Source: Yamagishiella unicocca (lineage: Eukaryota; Chlorophyta; Chlorophyceae; Chlamydomonadales; Volvocaceae). From it: 64,000 bases of DNA. The position numbers and the translations under genes are program-made. Location of the stretch: positions 62,001-126,000 of the forward strand of contig BDSL01000154.1 in assembly GCA_003116995.1 (NCBI GenBank), in the 5' to 3' direction. This document shows, one piece after another, positions 1 through 10,420 of this stretch (position 1 is its first letter; each line of letters opens with the position of its first letter). Below the pieces are notes generated by a model. That model did no database searches. It was not told where the DNA came from and worked only from the letters and a program-made list of their open reading frames with translations.

Positions 1-31
1 TTCCTGTCCGTGCTCCCCCCCGTCACACCAG

Positions 32-2456
32 CTCTGCGACATGGTGGTGTGGGCCGGGATCAGCTTCCAGCAGTCCGCCTCCGTGGAGTACTTCCGCCGC
101 GTGAGGCACATGCTGGGCACCCTGGGGAGGCTCAACGGGGTGCCGCAGGTGCGGCGAGGACTGGGCTGCTTGGCGGTGTGTGTGTGGGGGGAGAGAGACC
201 TGTTGGAGGCAGGGACCCGTGAGCGCGGCTGCGACCGCCGCTTTGCACCGTGCTTCGCACTTCAGCGGGCGCGGGCGTGGGAGGTTAGGCGGGCCATCCT
301 GTGATCGACTCATGGCGTGTGTTAGCTTGCGGACTTGCGCGCGGGTGCGGGCGTTGTAGCAGGGGCGGTGGATATGCAAGAGACCAGCGCCGTCTGCGCG
401 TTGGCCCCTTCCTAGACCGCAAGTGTGCTCGGCCGCCGCTTTGTCGCCCTGGACCCCGGCTGGCGGCCCATCGCGCGTTCGCACCGCCGCTGCAATAGCT
501 TGAGCGGTCCCTCCCACTGTGGCGGGCCCCTGCACTCACCACCCGCAGGTGCTGATCAATCCCAGCGAGGAGCCCTACTTCAACCTGCTCTCTGCGCTAT
601 CGAACCCCAACGAGCTGCAGCTGCTGGACCTCCGGGAGACAAGCGACGTGGCCTTCCCCGCCATGGCGGAGCGGCTTCGGACGGCCATGCTGCAGGAGGA
701 GGCTGAGTGCGGGACAGCTGAGGGGCGCGCGGAGGGGAACGATGGCGCCTACGCAGCTACAGCTACAGCCGCGGCAAGGCCAGCGACCAAGGTCGAGCTC
801 GCAGTGCCGCCAGAAGCGCTGTATGCGACGCAGGCTGCGGCTTTCAAGGCAGAGCCCGGGCTGAAAGCGGGGGCGACGGAAGCGCAAGCCAGCGCGGCAG
901 CAGCACTGTGTGAGGGTGACCGTGGCTTGGGCGCTGGCAGTCATATCGGACAAGTCGGGGCAGCATCAACGGCCCCCGCCGGGGCGGTTCCGGAGCAAGC
1001 GTCAGGACGCGGAAGCTCTACCGCCAACGGCACTGTTGCGGGTGGCGGTGGGGAGGCAGAGGACGATGGACAGCCGATATTCGCGGATGATGCGGACGAC
1101 GAGGACTACCGTGAGGGGAGGGACGAAGAGGAGGGGCGGTGCCGGCGCAATGGGCGTGGCAGGGCCAGGGGCAGGGGCGCCAGCATCAGGGGTAGGGGCC
1201 GGGGGAGAGGGCGCGGAAGAGGAGGCAGCGGGTCGCGTGCTGGGTCTGCAGGCAGCGGCGGCAGCCCTGGAGACGACAGTGCCGGGCGGCAGGGGCAGAG
1301 CCCACTGGGGCTCCTGCTGGGTCTGACGCCAGGGCTGATGATGGGCGGGCTGAGCGGCGGCGGACCTGGCTCGTCACCAGACCTTGCCCTCCTGGGTCAC
1401 GCCGGCTTTCGGCTGGCGCTCACGTCGCTAGCTCAGCAGCAGCAACAGCAGCAGCTCGCCCAAGGGACTGCACAGCAGGCCCAGTACGTGCTCATCCAGC
1501 AGCAGCAGCAATCAGCTATCCAGCAGCAGTTGCAGCAGCTGCAGTGTCTGGCGCAACTACAACAGCTAGCTCAGGCGCAACCGGCGAGGCAACCGCAGCA
1601 GCAGCAACAGCAGTACAGCGGGCTGGAGTTGCTGCAGCGATTGCAAGCCTTGCAGCAGCTGCAGGGTGCACAGCAACAACAGCAGCAACAAGAACAGCAG
1701 CAACAAGAACATCAACAACAGCAGCAGCAACAGCAGCAAGCCCTTCTACAGTTGCAGCAATTGAAGCAAATGCAACCAGGCCAGCTCGATGCAGCCTCCT
1801 CGCTGCTGCAATACAATCCAATGGGCCTCCTGCAGCAGCAGGACCTGCAGGCGAAGCTGGAGGTGGCCCAAGAGCGGCACCACCAGCAGCTGGAACACGA
1901 CCTGCAGGTTCAGCGGCTGGCGCAACTGCAACAGCTGCTGCTGCAGCAACAGCAGAAAAATCACCCGTTACCACAGCCCGCCGTCGTGCAGGCGCATCTT
2001 TCGCAGCAGTTGGACGACCCCACCGCATCACAGCCGGCCAGCCATATGCCGCAGACCGACCCGGGAGCAGCGCCTACGGATACAGCAGCTGCGTATCGGC
2101 AGGGCGACGCCGCAAGCACCATCTGGCGCGATAGCGGCAACCCGCTGGCGGCTTTCGCAAACTCGCTGCGTGGTGGTGGGCCGGCTGCGGCACCGCTGTT
2201 ATTCGTGGGCGATGGCCGCACGCTGTCACCGGAGCAGGCGCATCCAGAGGCCTTCGGGGCGGAGGTGACGCGACAGCAGGCCGGGAGGATGACGGCTGTA
2301 CAGGACGGCGGACAGGTAGCTCCACCATCAGAGGAGAGGCTCGGGTTGCAGGCGGTTGATGGAGCCAGTACGGCCCGTACGGCACCGGGTGGAGGTGGCG
2401 CCCAAGGTGTATGGGAAGTCGCGGGATACACCCTGGATTTGGAGCGACCCTCGTAG
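32..2456 (+). CDS. 3' part of a sirtuin-fold-like protein with RG-rich and poly-Gln tail (5' partial)
   Basis: Two exons are visible: 32-148 and 549-2456, joined in phase 0 across a GT-AG intron; a pyrimidine tract and CAG at 22-31 mark the first acceptor. The first exon reads LCDMVVWAGISFQQSAS and the second continues VLINPSEEPYFNLLSALSN, then LLDLRETSDVAFPAMAERL. This order (hydrophobic strand plus GxS, V-L-I-N strand, terminal helix) resembles the C-terminal half of a sirtuin/DHS-like NAD-binding fold; that is inference, because the catalytic His and zinc Cys residues would lie upstream of the window. Next comes an acidic stretch, an RG-rich block at about 1137-1240 of the kind that binds nucleic acid, and a Gln-rich domain at about 1434-1990, ending at TAG 2454-2456. 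A nuclear, regulatory protein is plausible. Alternatively the fold assignment is wrong and only the low-complexity tail is secure. Confidence 0.6.
1434..1990 (+). repeat. CAG/CAA-rich poly-glutamine coding tract
   Basis: Interrupted runs of CAG and CAA in the coding frame of the gene ending at 2456 give Gln stretches of up to nine residues, mixed with Leu and Ala. The codon mixing makes pure slippage less likely than a selected Gln-rich, coiled-coil-prone domain. Confidence 0.8.
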
Positions 2457-3477
2457 AGGCTGTAGCTGTGGCGTACCTCCGGCGGGCTGGGGAGCGCAGC
2501 GGCCCCCGAGTTAGATAGCATCCGACAGCTCAAGGCACCTTCAGCGCAAAAATGGTTGCCGAGCAACCACAGAAGCTGTGCTGCACAACGCGGCAGACGG
2601 GTGTCCAAGCGTTCGCCGGTATAGGCGGGCGCTCTGGGCGGCTGTAGGGCGATTGTGCTGCACTGTAGGTACTAGGTAGAGGCAGAGCGCAGCAGGTAGG
2701 GAGGTGTAGTGCGACTTACAGCGGTACTTTCCATGACGTCCTGATGTGACGTACCATATTCGTGGAGCGGCTATGCGACGTGCACGCAGAATAAGATCCA
2801 ACGATGACACTGGATGTGGTTACCATAGGGGCAGGCTTAGCGTCTGTTGCGCGCTGGAGTGCCTTTCGCATGGGCTCCGCCTGCTTATCCGTGACTAAAG
2901 CAAGCTACTGTACAATAAGAGCGAACAATGCAGGACGTGCGAGCTCGGAACGTCGAAGACCATTGGTCCATGCGCGGCAACTGTGCCATATTACAAACTA
3001 CGACGTCGTGGTCCGTGTTTGGTTCGGGTGCATCTAAGACTCACGACCTCATGCATATGCAATCGGCAAGGTCCTCTATCATTTTCGCTGGTAGCTCTCT
3101 AAGGAGACGTCGTGCGCTTGGTATGCACACTTCGCCTTGGCGAGGTGAACAGGCCGTGCACTGGCCCCCTGTATCCCGCAGTGTGGGTAGTGGTATGCGT
3201 GTCCAGCTTGCCGGCAAATGCTGTCTACAATGTGGAGGGAACAGTGGACCTGTGGTGTCAGCGATGGCAGCGATACCATGAATGGAAACGGGCAAGCGGT
3301 TCGTCGGTTGTCACGACCACATAGTAAGTGATGCTCGCAATCATCAGGCGCTTGTTGGTACTGAGCTTCCGCCTATACTTCTTCTCTGGTTCTTTCCGTG
3401 TCTTATGCAGAGGCCAGAGTACGTACGCTGACGGTGAAAAGCCACCATGTAACACGGCGAGGCATCACTGGGACGCC
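2457..3477. other. Intergenic: 3' UTR of the first gene and 5' region of the methyltransferase-like gene
   Basis: No open frame here shows protein-like composition. A long pyrimidine tract ending in ATGCAG at 3410 looks like the 3' end of a 5'-UTR intron of the next gene, which would make 3411-3477 leader exon. No TGTAA signal was found after the stop at 2456. Confidence 0.5.
3447..3452 (+). promoter_or_regulatory. Minimal start-stop upstream ORF (ATG TAA)
   Basis: The sequence gccaccATGTAA places an ATG in a very good initiation context directly before a stop, 25 bases upstream of the chosen start at 3478. Start-stop elements are known in other eukaryotes to stall ribosomes and reduce downstream translation. 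It matters only if 3411-3477 is in the mature leader, as the acceptor at 3410 suggests. Confidence 0.35.
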
Positions 3478-4784
3478 ATGGAGGCCGATGAATTCGACGA
3501 TGGAAATGTTGACTTTAGCAGCCTCTTTGTTAAAGACAGTAACCCTTGTAGGCGACACGTAAAGCAGAAGCTTCCGACTCGGGCGCCAGTGAAGAGACCA
3601 CAAGCGGGGGCAACACCTGCTTGCGACGTCACAAAGCAGCCCAAGCAGGTGGACAAGAAACCGCAATCCAAAGGCAAAAAGCAGAAGGCAGTGAGTCCAT
3701 GCGAGGAGGAACGTGGCGGCCGCACGGTCAAGCAGCTATCAGTCGACAGCGTTCGGAGCCCGAAGAAAAAACAACGTGTGAGCGACGACTTTTGGCCATT
3801 TGAAGGTGGGTAAATACTTTTGTATTTGGGTTGCGGATAGGGACGGCTGCCGGTTGTGACTGTTGTGTTGCATGTTCGTTCCCGCTTTTACAGTCGATTA
3901 CAACGACCATTTTGAGACGTCTTTTCGAGCAATCCAGGACGTGCAACCGGTCCTGCAGCAGCTCTGTAAGAAGTTGAAAAAGCGTCCGTCCGAACTGGTG
4001 GTTTATGACCCGTTCTTCTGCAAGGGCGGCATACGCCGGCATTATGACGCCCTTGGCTTCACCACCTTCATCCACAGGTTGTGTTGGCGGAACGGGGAGA
4101 GCCGGGGGCGATGGGGGAACGGCTTGGAGCAAACAAAGGGAAAGTGCCCGGGACCATGCGCACCAGGCCGCATGCTGCCCCCTCTAAGAGTGTTAGCGGT
4201 TTGATATCATCGGCTGGACTGAGCTTGCCATTTGGGTGCAGAAATCATGACTTCTACCAGGACGTGGCGTCAGGCAGCCTGCCGCAGTACGACATCCTCG
4301 TGACGAACCCGCCGTACTCAGGTGAGCTCCAGGAAGTGAAAGGCCGGGGCTCCGAGCGCACGGTTCGGATGGGGTCCAAGAGCAGGTGCACGGAGGAGGG
4401 GTGAGATTGCATGCGGTGCGGAAGGGGGGAGGGTTGAAGCGTTGCGCGCCCGGAGCAGCTCCCCATGAAGGCAAGTCAAGGGTTCGGGTTTCGCACTCGG
4501 CTGGAGGGGCACGGCCACCATACGGTACTCGGGCGCGCGCGGCCTTCCCTTGACTGACGAGCTGCCGTGGGATCGAGCGAGGCATGGCGTCATCGCTGTG
4601 GTTGCGCACATGTCTGACCACAACATCTTGGTGTAAGCCATTGTACGACAAGCCTTCAGTTGAAGAGGAGCTCCATGGCTGCAATGCTTGCCTCCCGGCG
4701 CCCTAGGTCTCACGGCTGCTTTCGGGGTGTAGGAACTGTCTTCACTCAATGTTTGTGTTTCGGCTGCGGGATTATTGCGGATGC

Positions 4785-4817
<33 letters not shown>

Positions 4818-6500
4818 CACCGCGGTTTTCGATTACGGTAACCAGGGCGCCGCGGTTCGAGCCACGCACGAGAAACGTGCCTCAGCCGGTTGGCCCGGTG
4901 CGTCACAGGTGACCACAAGGAGCGCATCCTGGAGTTCTGCCTGCGGTCCGGCAAGCCTTGGGCGCTGCTGCTTCCAAACTACGTTGCCACCAAGGTACGA
5001 CGTCGTACGGCAAACGAGTTCCACGAGCGCCTAAGCCGAGCGGGCGGAACTTGACGAGCCAACTTACATCGTGTGGAGAGACGGCAGCTTGCGGGTGGTG
5101 CGGGACTTCGTCGAGTGCATTCAGAGCACTAGAGCTCCAGTTGGGGACTTGCTTCAGTTGATCGGAAGGGGAAGGGAGGCATAGCTTGCGGAGCAGCGAG
5201 ACCCGAGGTACGCGTGTCTCGGTGCCGTCGGCGTGTTGCTCGTATGGGGGAACACGTCATGACATCCTCGCCAGAGACCGTACAGTCAGGGGCCGTACAG
5301 TCAGGGACCGTACAGTCAGGGAGCGTACAGTCAGGGACCGTACAGTTGGAGAGCCGTGACGGTCACTCGCCCAGCGGCCGCTACCCAGTCGTGGTTGGTT
5401 GGGACCCCGAATCCCCCGGAGGCCCCCTGGGCACTCCGCTGCGCTTCCGCTAATACCATGACGGATACCATGACGGATACCATGACGTCCGGGAGAGGCG
5501 CGATCGGGTTTCACCCTATCCTCCTCTACCCTACACTGCCCATCCTACCCCCACTCTACGCAACCGGGTCTTTTCGCAACCACCCTACGCGAATTGATAT
5601 TTGCCCTGCTGCTATCCCTATCGGGTTTTTCACTGCCCCACCCTGCCTATCTTTGACCCACTCTACCTACCTAACCCACCCACCCACCCACCCCCCTCCT
5701 CTTCAAGGCCTACTTCGGTGAGCTCCTGGACGACACCTCGACCACAGTCGCGCAGCGGCCGTTCTTCCTGACCCCGCGAGTGCGCTACAGCTACGACCAC
5801 CCGGAGGGCACAGGCCACGCGGAGTCGCCTTTCTTCAGGTGCGGGGACTTGAGCTTTGCGTCGTGGCCTGTGGTCAGGTCCTGGCGGAGGGGATGCACGG
5901 CAGTGTGTGCGATGGGTCCAGGAGCCAAGGTAACCTTGCTGCGACGCGCGGCGGTGGCTCCCCGTTAAGGTTGAAGAGCGCATCCACGTGCACCGCGGCC
6001 GCTTAGCAGCATCCGGGGGCAGGGTGACGCCGGAATGCCCGGGGTTCCATGCAAGCCCTGCAGCCCTGCGCTGCCGTAATTATTGCTCCCCGACCTCGAC
6101 CTCGGCCATCCTCAGCAATAAGAGCCCAGCCTTGCGTTGTTGGGCTGCAATGAGCCTTCACCACGACGTTGCCCCCTTGCCCATGGCCGGCCCTTTGCGT
6201 TGCGAAACGCCCTCCACCCCCCGAAGCATTTGGTATATCGGGCTGGGGGAGCACACAGAGGCGGTGCACGGCGGCTGCAGGACCCAGCTGGACGCCGGTG
6301 AGCGGCCCGCAACGGGCAGGCGCAAGCAGGCCGGCGGCGACGGAGGCGGCGGCGGGGCGCACAGCGGCGGCTGGGACGTGTCTCTGGCGCGGTCGGTGGA
6401 CGCTCTGCGGCAGGCCGGGGCGGTGCCTACTGCGCGGAGGCTCAACCCCAAGCAGCGCATGCGCCTGAAGCAGCAGCTGGGCACAAGCGGAAAGGAATGA
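3478..6500 (+). CDS. NPPY-type adenine methyltransferase-like protein, complete (360 aa, six exons)
   Basis: Exons 3478-3805, 3894-4077, 4242-4321, 4909-4994, 5708-5838 and 6227-6500 keep phase throughout and give 360 codons plus stop. Residues 1-109 are charged and carry Lys-rich nuclear-signal-like patches (for example SPKKKQRV). Residues 146-155 read VYDPFFCKGG, in the place of the DPxxGxG-like cofactor motif of amino-methyltransferases. Residues 193-196 are NPPY, the classic catalytic motif IV of N6-adenine methyltransferases, and LLLPNYV at 217-223 fits a following core strand. The C terminus is basic (RLNPKQRMRLKQQ). Whether the substrate is DNA, rRNA or mRNA cannot be told; green algae are known to carry N6-methyladenine in DNA, which is only suggestive. 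ATG 3478 was chosen because an upstream in-frame ATG (3331) precedes the probable leader acceptor. The fourth and fifth introns are long and repeat-bearing. Confidence 0.8.
4784..4817. repeat. (GTT)n microsatellite in the third long gap of the methyltransferase-like gene
   Basis: About eleven TGT/GTT triplets lie inside the intron at 4322-4908. It is not coding. Confidence 0.9.
5277..5351. repeat. 15-bp minisatellite, five copies, intronic
   Basis: The unit accgtacagtcaggg is repeated five times with one or two changes per copy, inside the intron at 4995-5707. Confidence 0.9.
5455..5488. repeat. 12-bp tandem repeat, nearly three copies, intronic
   Basis: The unit accatgacggat is repeated in the same intron as the 15-bp minisatellite. 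Confidence 0.85.
5554..5585 (-). repeat. Intron-end motif copy in the methyltransferase-like gene
   Basis: Read on the minus strand this is GGTTGCGAAAAGACCCGGTT followed by GCGTAG, matching the motif family of the large gene. It sits about 120 bases before the acceptor at 5707 and is oriented inward from that acceptor. Confidence 0.5.
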
Positions 6501-6844
6501 GGGCCGTGGGTTGGGTATTTAGGGAGGACACCAAGGATGGAGGGCGCGAAGCAGCGGGTCCGGCCCTTCAAGGAGCCCCTGTTTGGCAGCCGGTCGAATG
6601 TCTGCCTGGTGGTGCTTGGTTTGGTGTCGACAAAGACGGGAGGAAGCTGGTTGTTCGTCTGTGCGGGTGTTTGCGATGGATGCACGCGTCGGGGTTTGCT
6701 GTACGCGTTGCGCGGAGTCGTGATGTTACTGGTTACGCGGAGAGGCCAAGACGAGTCGGAACCTTTTGCATCATGCGACGACGTATGCCTGTTGAGGCAC
6801 CAAGTTTTCACCGCCTCCTGCGGGCCAGCAAATGCAACCAACCG

Positions 6845-6849
6845 TGTAA
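6845..6849 (+). terminator. TGTAA polyadenylation-type signal
   Basis: TGTAA is the standard volvocine polyadenylation signal. This copy lies about 345 bases after the stop of the methyltransferase-like gene, a normal 3' UTR length for such algae. Confidence 0.5.
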
Positions 6850-8300
6850 GCACTACACAGTTGCCTTGCTCTGTACTCTAATACAGATTTATTTGAAAAT
6901 GCGGGAGGCTAGACGAGCAGTTGACATCACCCCAATCCGCATCAGTCCGCAAGCCTGGATGACTAGCAACTGAAGGCTAAGCAAATAAACGCGAAATTTG
7001 CTCGTCATTCGAACCGGCACTTGAAAAACACCAAGCAGGGGTGCAACAGTTGCCACCGGCCACTGGATGCGGCCGACGCGATTGCAGCCCCCGACATATT
7101 ACCGCAGCACGTGCTTTAGTGCAACAAGAATTTTCCATCATAAGGTACTAAAACACCAATCAGCACCTCCTGCAGTCACCAGCGTTGCCTTAGTAACGAG
7201 CTAACGTCGCGCTGTGATGTAAGCAAAGATACTAGGGGCTGCGCGACCCGAGGACCAACTGAACGCGCATGCATCTCCCAACTGGTACGACCATTTATTG
7301 TGTCTCGGGCACAACAAGGGCAGTGCCCCGGGCGCAGCGCTGCAGTGTCCCCCCTCCCCACTGGCGCGCGATGGAGGCACACGCGGCAAAGACCTTATCA
7401 CGCGACTGAGAGCACGACACAAACGAGCCACACAGCCCGGCGCAGGCACGTAGAGCGAGCCTTCCGACGGACATGAACGTGAATAGCAATAAAGTCATGC
7501 AGGGCATGTTTCTTTCTTGGGGGCAAACTGAATTAGCTTGGGCAGAGGGTGCGCCTCCAGGTTGCGCACAACCGTAAACCACCGACAGCCCTTCGCAGCC
7601 CAAGTGCCCAAGGACACGAAAACGCCAATTCACCGCCACCACCATCACCGCCACCACCATCACCACCAGATGCACAGGGAACGTCACCATGCAGGTGCAG
7701 CGGCGGTACGAGTACCTCGCCACGAAGGCGCACCCGAATCGGCCCTACTAATAATGCGTCAGGTGCCCCCACATTACTCCGCAGTTGCGCAGACACGAGG
7801 CCGGTCAAATCAGGTCCAGGAACGCGCCTCCTAGCCAGCAGAGGGTGCTCCCCGCAATAACTAATGTTGCGGAGTGTCTCTGGGCGCATCGCACGGCAAC
7901 AGTGCGGTTTGTTGCGTGGCTGTGCTGACGAGTAATAGTTGCTTACGTAAAGTCAGGGAAGCTGTACAGCGCAGCAGCTGCAGAACGCCCGGTGCCGTAT
8001 ACACAAACACAAACACACGCGCGCGCAGCGGTGTGAGTGCGAACGGGGTGCCGCAGCGGCCGGTTGACTCAGACAATGCGCCGGGGGGAGACGGAAGGTA
8101 TTTGCTTCTCGTTCCATCCCCGGCTGTTTGGGTTCTTCATAAGGTTGAGTTTCACGAGCAACCGCGCGCTGCAGTGCCCTCCTGGTGCCGCAGTACTAAG
8201 AGCGATTCGACCGAGGGACCCTCGCTTCGGTGCAGCGCACGGCTTGCGGGCGCTTTAGGGGTAGATGTCCTTCTGCGCCTCAGCGGCCGCCAGCGCCCCC
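6850..8300. other. Convergent intergenic region
   Basis: This lies between two converging genes and should hold the 3' UTR of the minus-strand RING-CH gene. It contains a CAC/CAT-rich tract at 7638-7670 and an AC-rich run near 8003-8022. Open frames are present on both strands but none looks like a recognisable protein. Confidence 0.45.
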
Positions 8301-10420
8301 TCAGCGGCTGGCCTCCTGGTGCCCTCCAAAGCTTGCGCACAGCATCAAGCGGCCCAGCCAGGTGGCGCCGGTGCCCTCCTGCCTGCTGCGCTCAGCGGCC
8401 AGCGGCGTGGGGCGGCCGCCCAGCACCTGGCCGTGCCTGCCGTGACGGCTGGACTTGTTCCGGTCGGTGCCGCCGCCCGCGGTGGAAGCCGAGGACGAGC
8501 CCTCGACGGCTGCATCGCTGTTGCCCGCCCCTGCCGCGGCCGCTGACTCGACCTCGCACGCGCTGTCGCACGCGTTGCTGCCCCAACCACCGGACTGCAC
8601 GGCCGCCGGGCCTTGTTGCTGAGCCGGCTGCGGGCTGCCGCTGCTGCGGCGGCCGGCCCGGGACCGGCGCTGCTCCGCAGTGGCCGAGGGGGCCTGCCCT
8701 TGTCGGGGTCCTGTAGGGGCCGCAGCCGCCGCAGCTGGGGCGGACGACAGCGCCTGCACCGCTGCCTGGCTGGTGCTGGTGGGAGCCGGCTCGCCGACCT
8801 CAGCGGCGCTGGGCCTGTGCCGAACCGCAGCTGCCATGCTGCTGTCGCTGCTGCTACTGGGCAACCGGGAAGAAGACTGGTGGATGTCCGCGTCTGAGGC
8901 GGCGCTGTCGCTGCCGGAGGTGCTGGGCCGCAACGGCTCCTCGCTGGTAGTGGGTGCATCAGCTGCTACAGCCGCCGCTGGGCTGGTTCCGCTGTCGCTA
9001 CCCGATGCTGTTGCTGCTGCTGCAGCCGCCGCGACCTCCCCTCCAGGCACGGCCGGGACCAGGCAGGCGGAGAGTGGCGCGCCTCCATTGGCCAGGATGG
9101 CCGCCTTCTGGGCCTTTTGCGCGGCCAGCCGTTGCCTCTCCACAGCCGTCATGGCTGCACAGAACACGGCCGCGTCGTACGATGACAGCCCCTTCAGGTC
9201 CAGGAACATGCCTGTGAGGTGTGGGCGGATGGGCGCTGGTTCAGCCGGGACACTCCGCGGCCTTCTAGCGCTCAGCATGAGCATCGGCGCCGCGCAGTAC
9301 ACAGCAGTGTGGCAACACCAGCTGCCGAACGGCGGTCGTTGCAAGGCGACCCTCAGCCCGGGACGAGCTACCTGGATCCTGCTGGGTGCGAAAGCCACAT
9401 CCATCACCAGCGCCGTCTAGAAGTCAGCCGTCGCTGGGTTCCCACCTACTGACCTTTCTGCGCAATGCCCCCCCTCCCATCACCCTCTCCCGCCTGCCCC
9501 CGCCCGCCTACCCCCTCCCCCCCTCCCCTGCCGCCCGCCGAGTCCCGCCTCACCGTGGCCTGGGACCTTGCACTCGAAGGTGATGGAGAACTCCTGGTTG
9601 TCCCGCAGCCGCAGCAGTCGCCGCACGTCCTGGATGAACGCCACTCGGCCCTCCTCGCCCGGCTTCACCTTGACCATGTGCGTCTGGCCGTTGAAGTGCA
9701 CCGACATGACCGGCTCCACCGCCGCCATGCCCGGCAGCGCCAGGTTCTCCTGCCAGTCGGGCAGCTGCTCCTGGCAGAAGCGGCAGAACTTCTCCTCGCT
9801 GCAGCAGGGGCGCAGCAGAGGTAGCCGGGGGGGGGCCGACAGGGCGGTAAGCAAGCGTTGGGGCGGGGGAGGGGGATCGGACCCAAAGGGGGGTTGAAAG
9901 AAGACCCATGGGTCGATGCAAAGAGAGGGGCGGGCGGGAGGGTCTCCAGGTGCGCCAGCAAAGCAGCACGCGGTGACGGCCACAAGGGGACAGCGACAGA
10001 CATGAACGAGTGCGGCTCGCGCCGTATAACGCTGGGCGGCGGGAAGAGAGGGGGCGCAGCGGCCGCCGCGGGTGCCCTCCGCAATGCCGTGTGGCTCAAC
10101 GTGCCGTGCAACACGCGACCAACCGTCGCATGCGGCACCAGCGGGGTTCGAGGCTGGGGCTACCCGGGCTTGGCCGCCCTAGGGGGAAGCCCCAGCCCGA
10201 GCGCACCACCATGTCGGCTCCCCTCCGGCATCCTGGCGCGGACTCACCTCTTGCCGCTCTGGCTAAGTTGCCACTTCGCTAGGCATACGCTGTGCACCAC
10301 TCGCGGGCAGCGGCACGGCTGGATGAGCCTGTTGGCGTGCAGCGGGCCGGGCTTCGCTTCCGGTCCCTCCATGCCCTCGAGGCATATCCAGCACGCTTCG
10401 CAGTCGTCGTTGTTTTCCAT
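8301..10420 (-). CDS. RING-CH (RINGv) zinc-finger protein, E3 ubiquitin ligase-like, complete (442 aa, three exons)
   Basis: Exons in transcription order are 10420-10248, 9798-9554 and 9211-8301, phases consistent, 442 codons plus stop. The first 66 residues form a full RING-CH finger: C10-x2-C13, C36-x-C38, H43-x2-C46 and C63-x2-C66, with the last Cys pair (FCRFC) supplied by exon 2, which confirms the join. RING-CH fingers bind ubiquitin-conjugating enzymes. A second conserved-looking module follows (about residues 67-160): a beta-rich stretch with VKPGEEGRVAFIQDVRRLL and then GLSSYDAAVFCAAMTA, a layout I associate with a plant RING-CH protein family. The remaining ~280 residues are Ala/Ser/Gly-rich and probably disordered. 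No membrane segments are seen, so it is unlike the membrane MARCH proteins and is probably cytosolic or nuclear. The start is the first ATG before the finger. Confidence 0.85.
9888..9922 (+). repeat. Intron-end motif copy in the RING-CH gene
   Basis: GGGGGGTTGAAAGAAGACCC followed by ATGGGTCGATGC lies in the first intron, about 90 bases from the exon 2 acceptor, and reads inward from it. It matches the family in the large gene at 45-64 kb. Confidence 0.55.

Noticed and set aside
1538..2031. Ala-rich open frames on both strands over the Gln-rich tract
   Set aside because: They are shadows of the CAG/CAA repeat read in other frames.
3331..3480. Earlier in-frame ATG for the methyltransferase-like gene with a hydrophobic, basic leader
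   Set aside because: A strong pyrimidine tract plus ATGCAG at 3410 indicates that this stretch is intron, so the 3478 start is preferred. It would be a transit-peptide form if that intron is not used.
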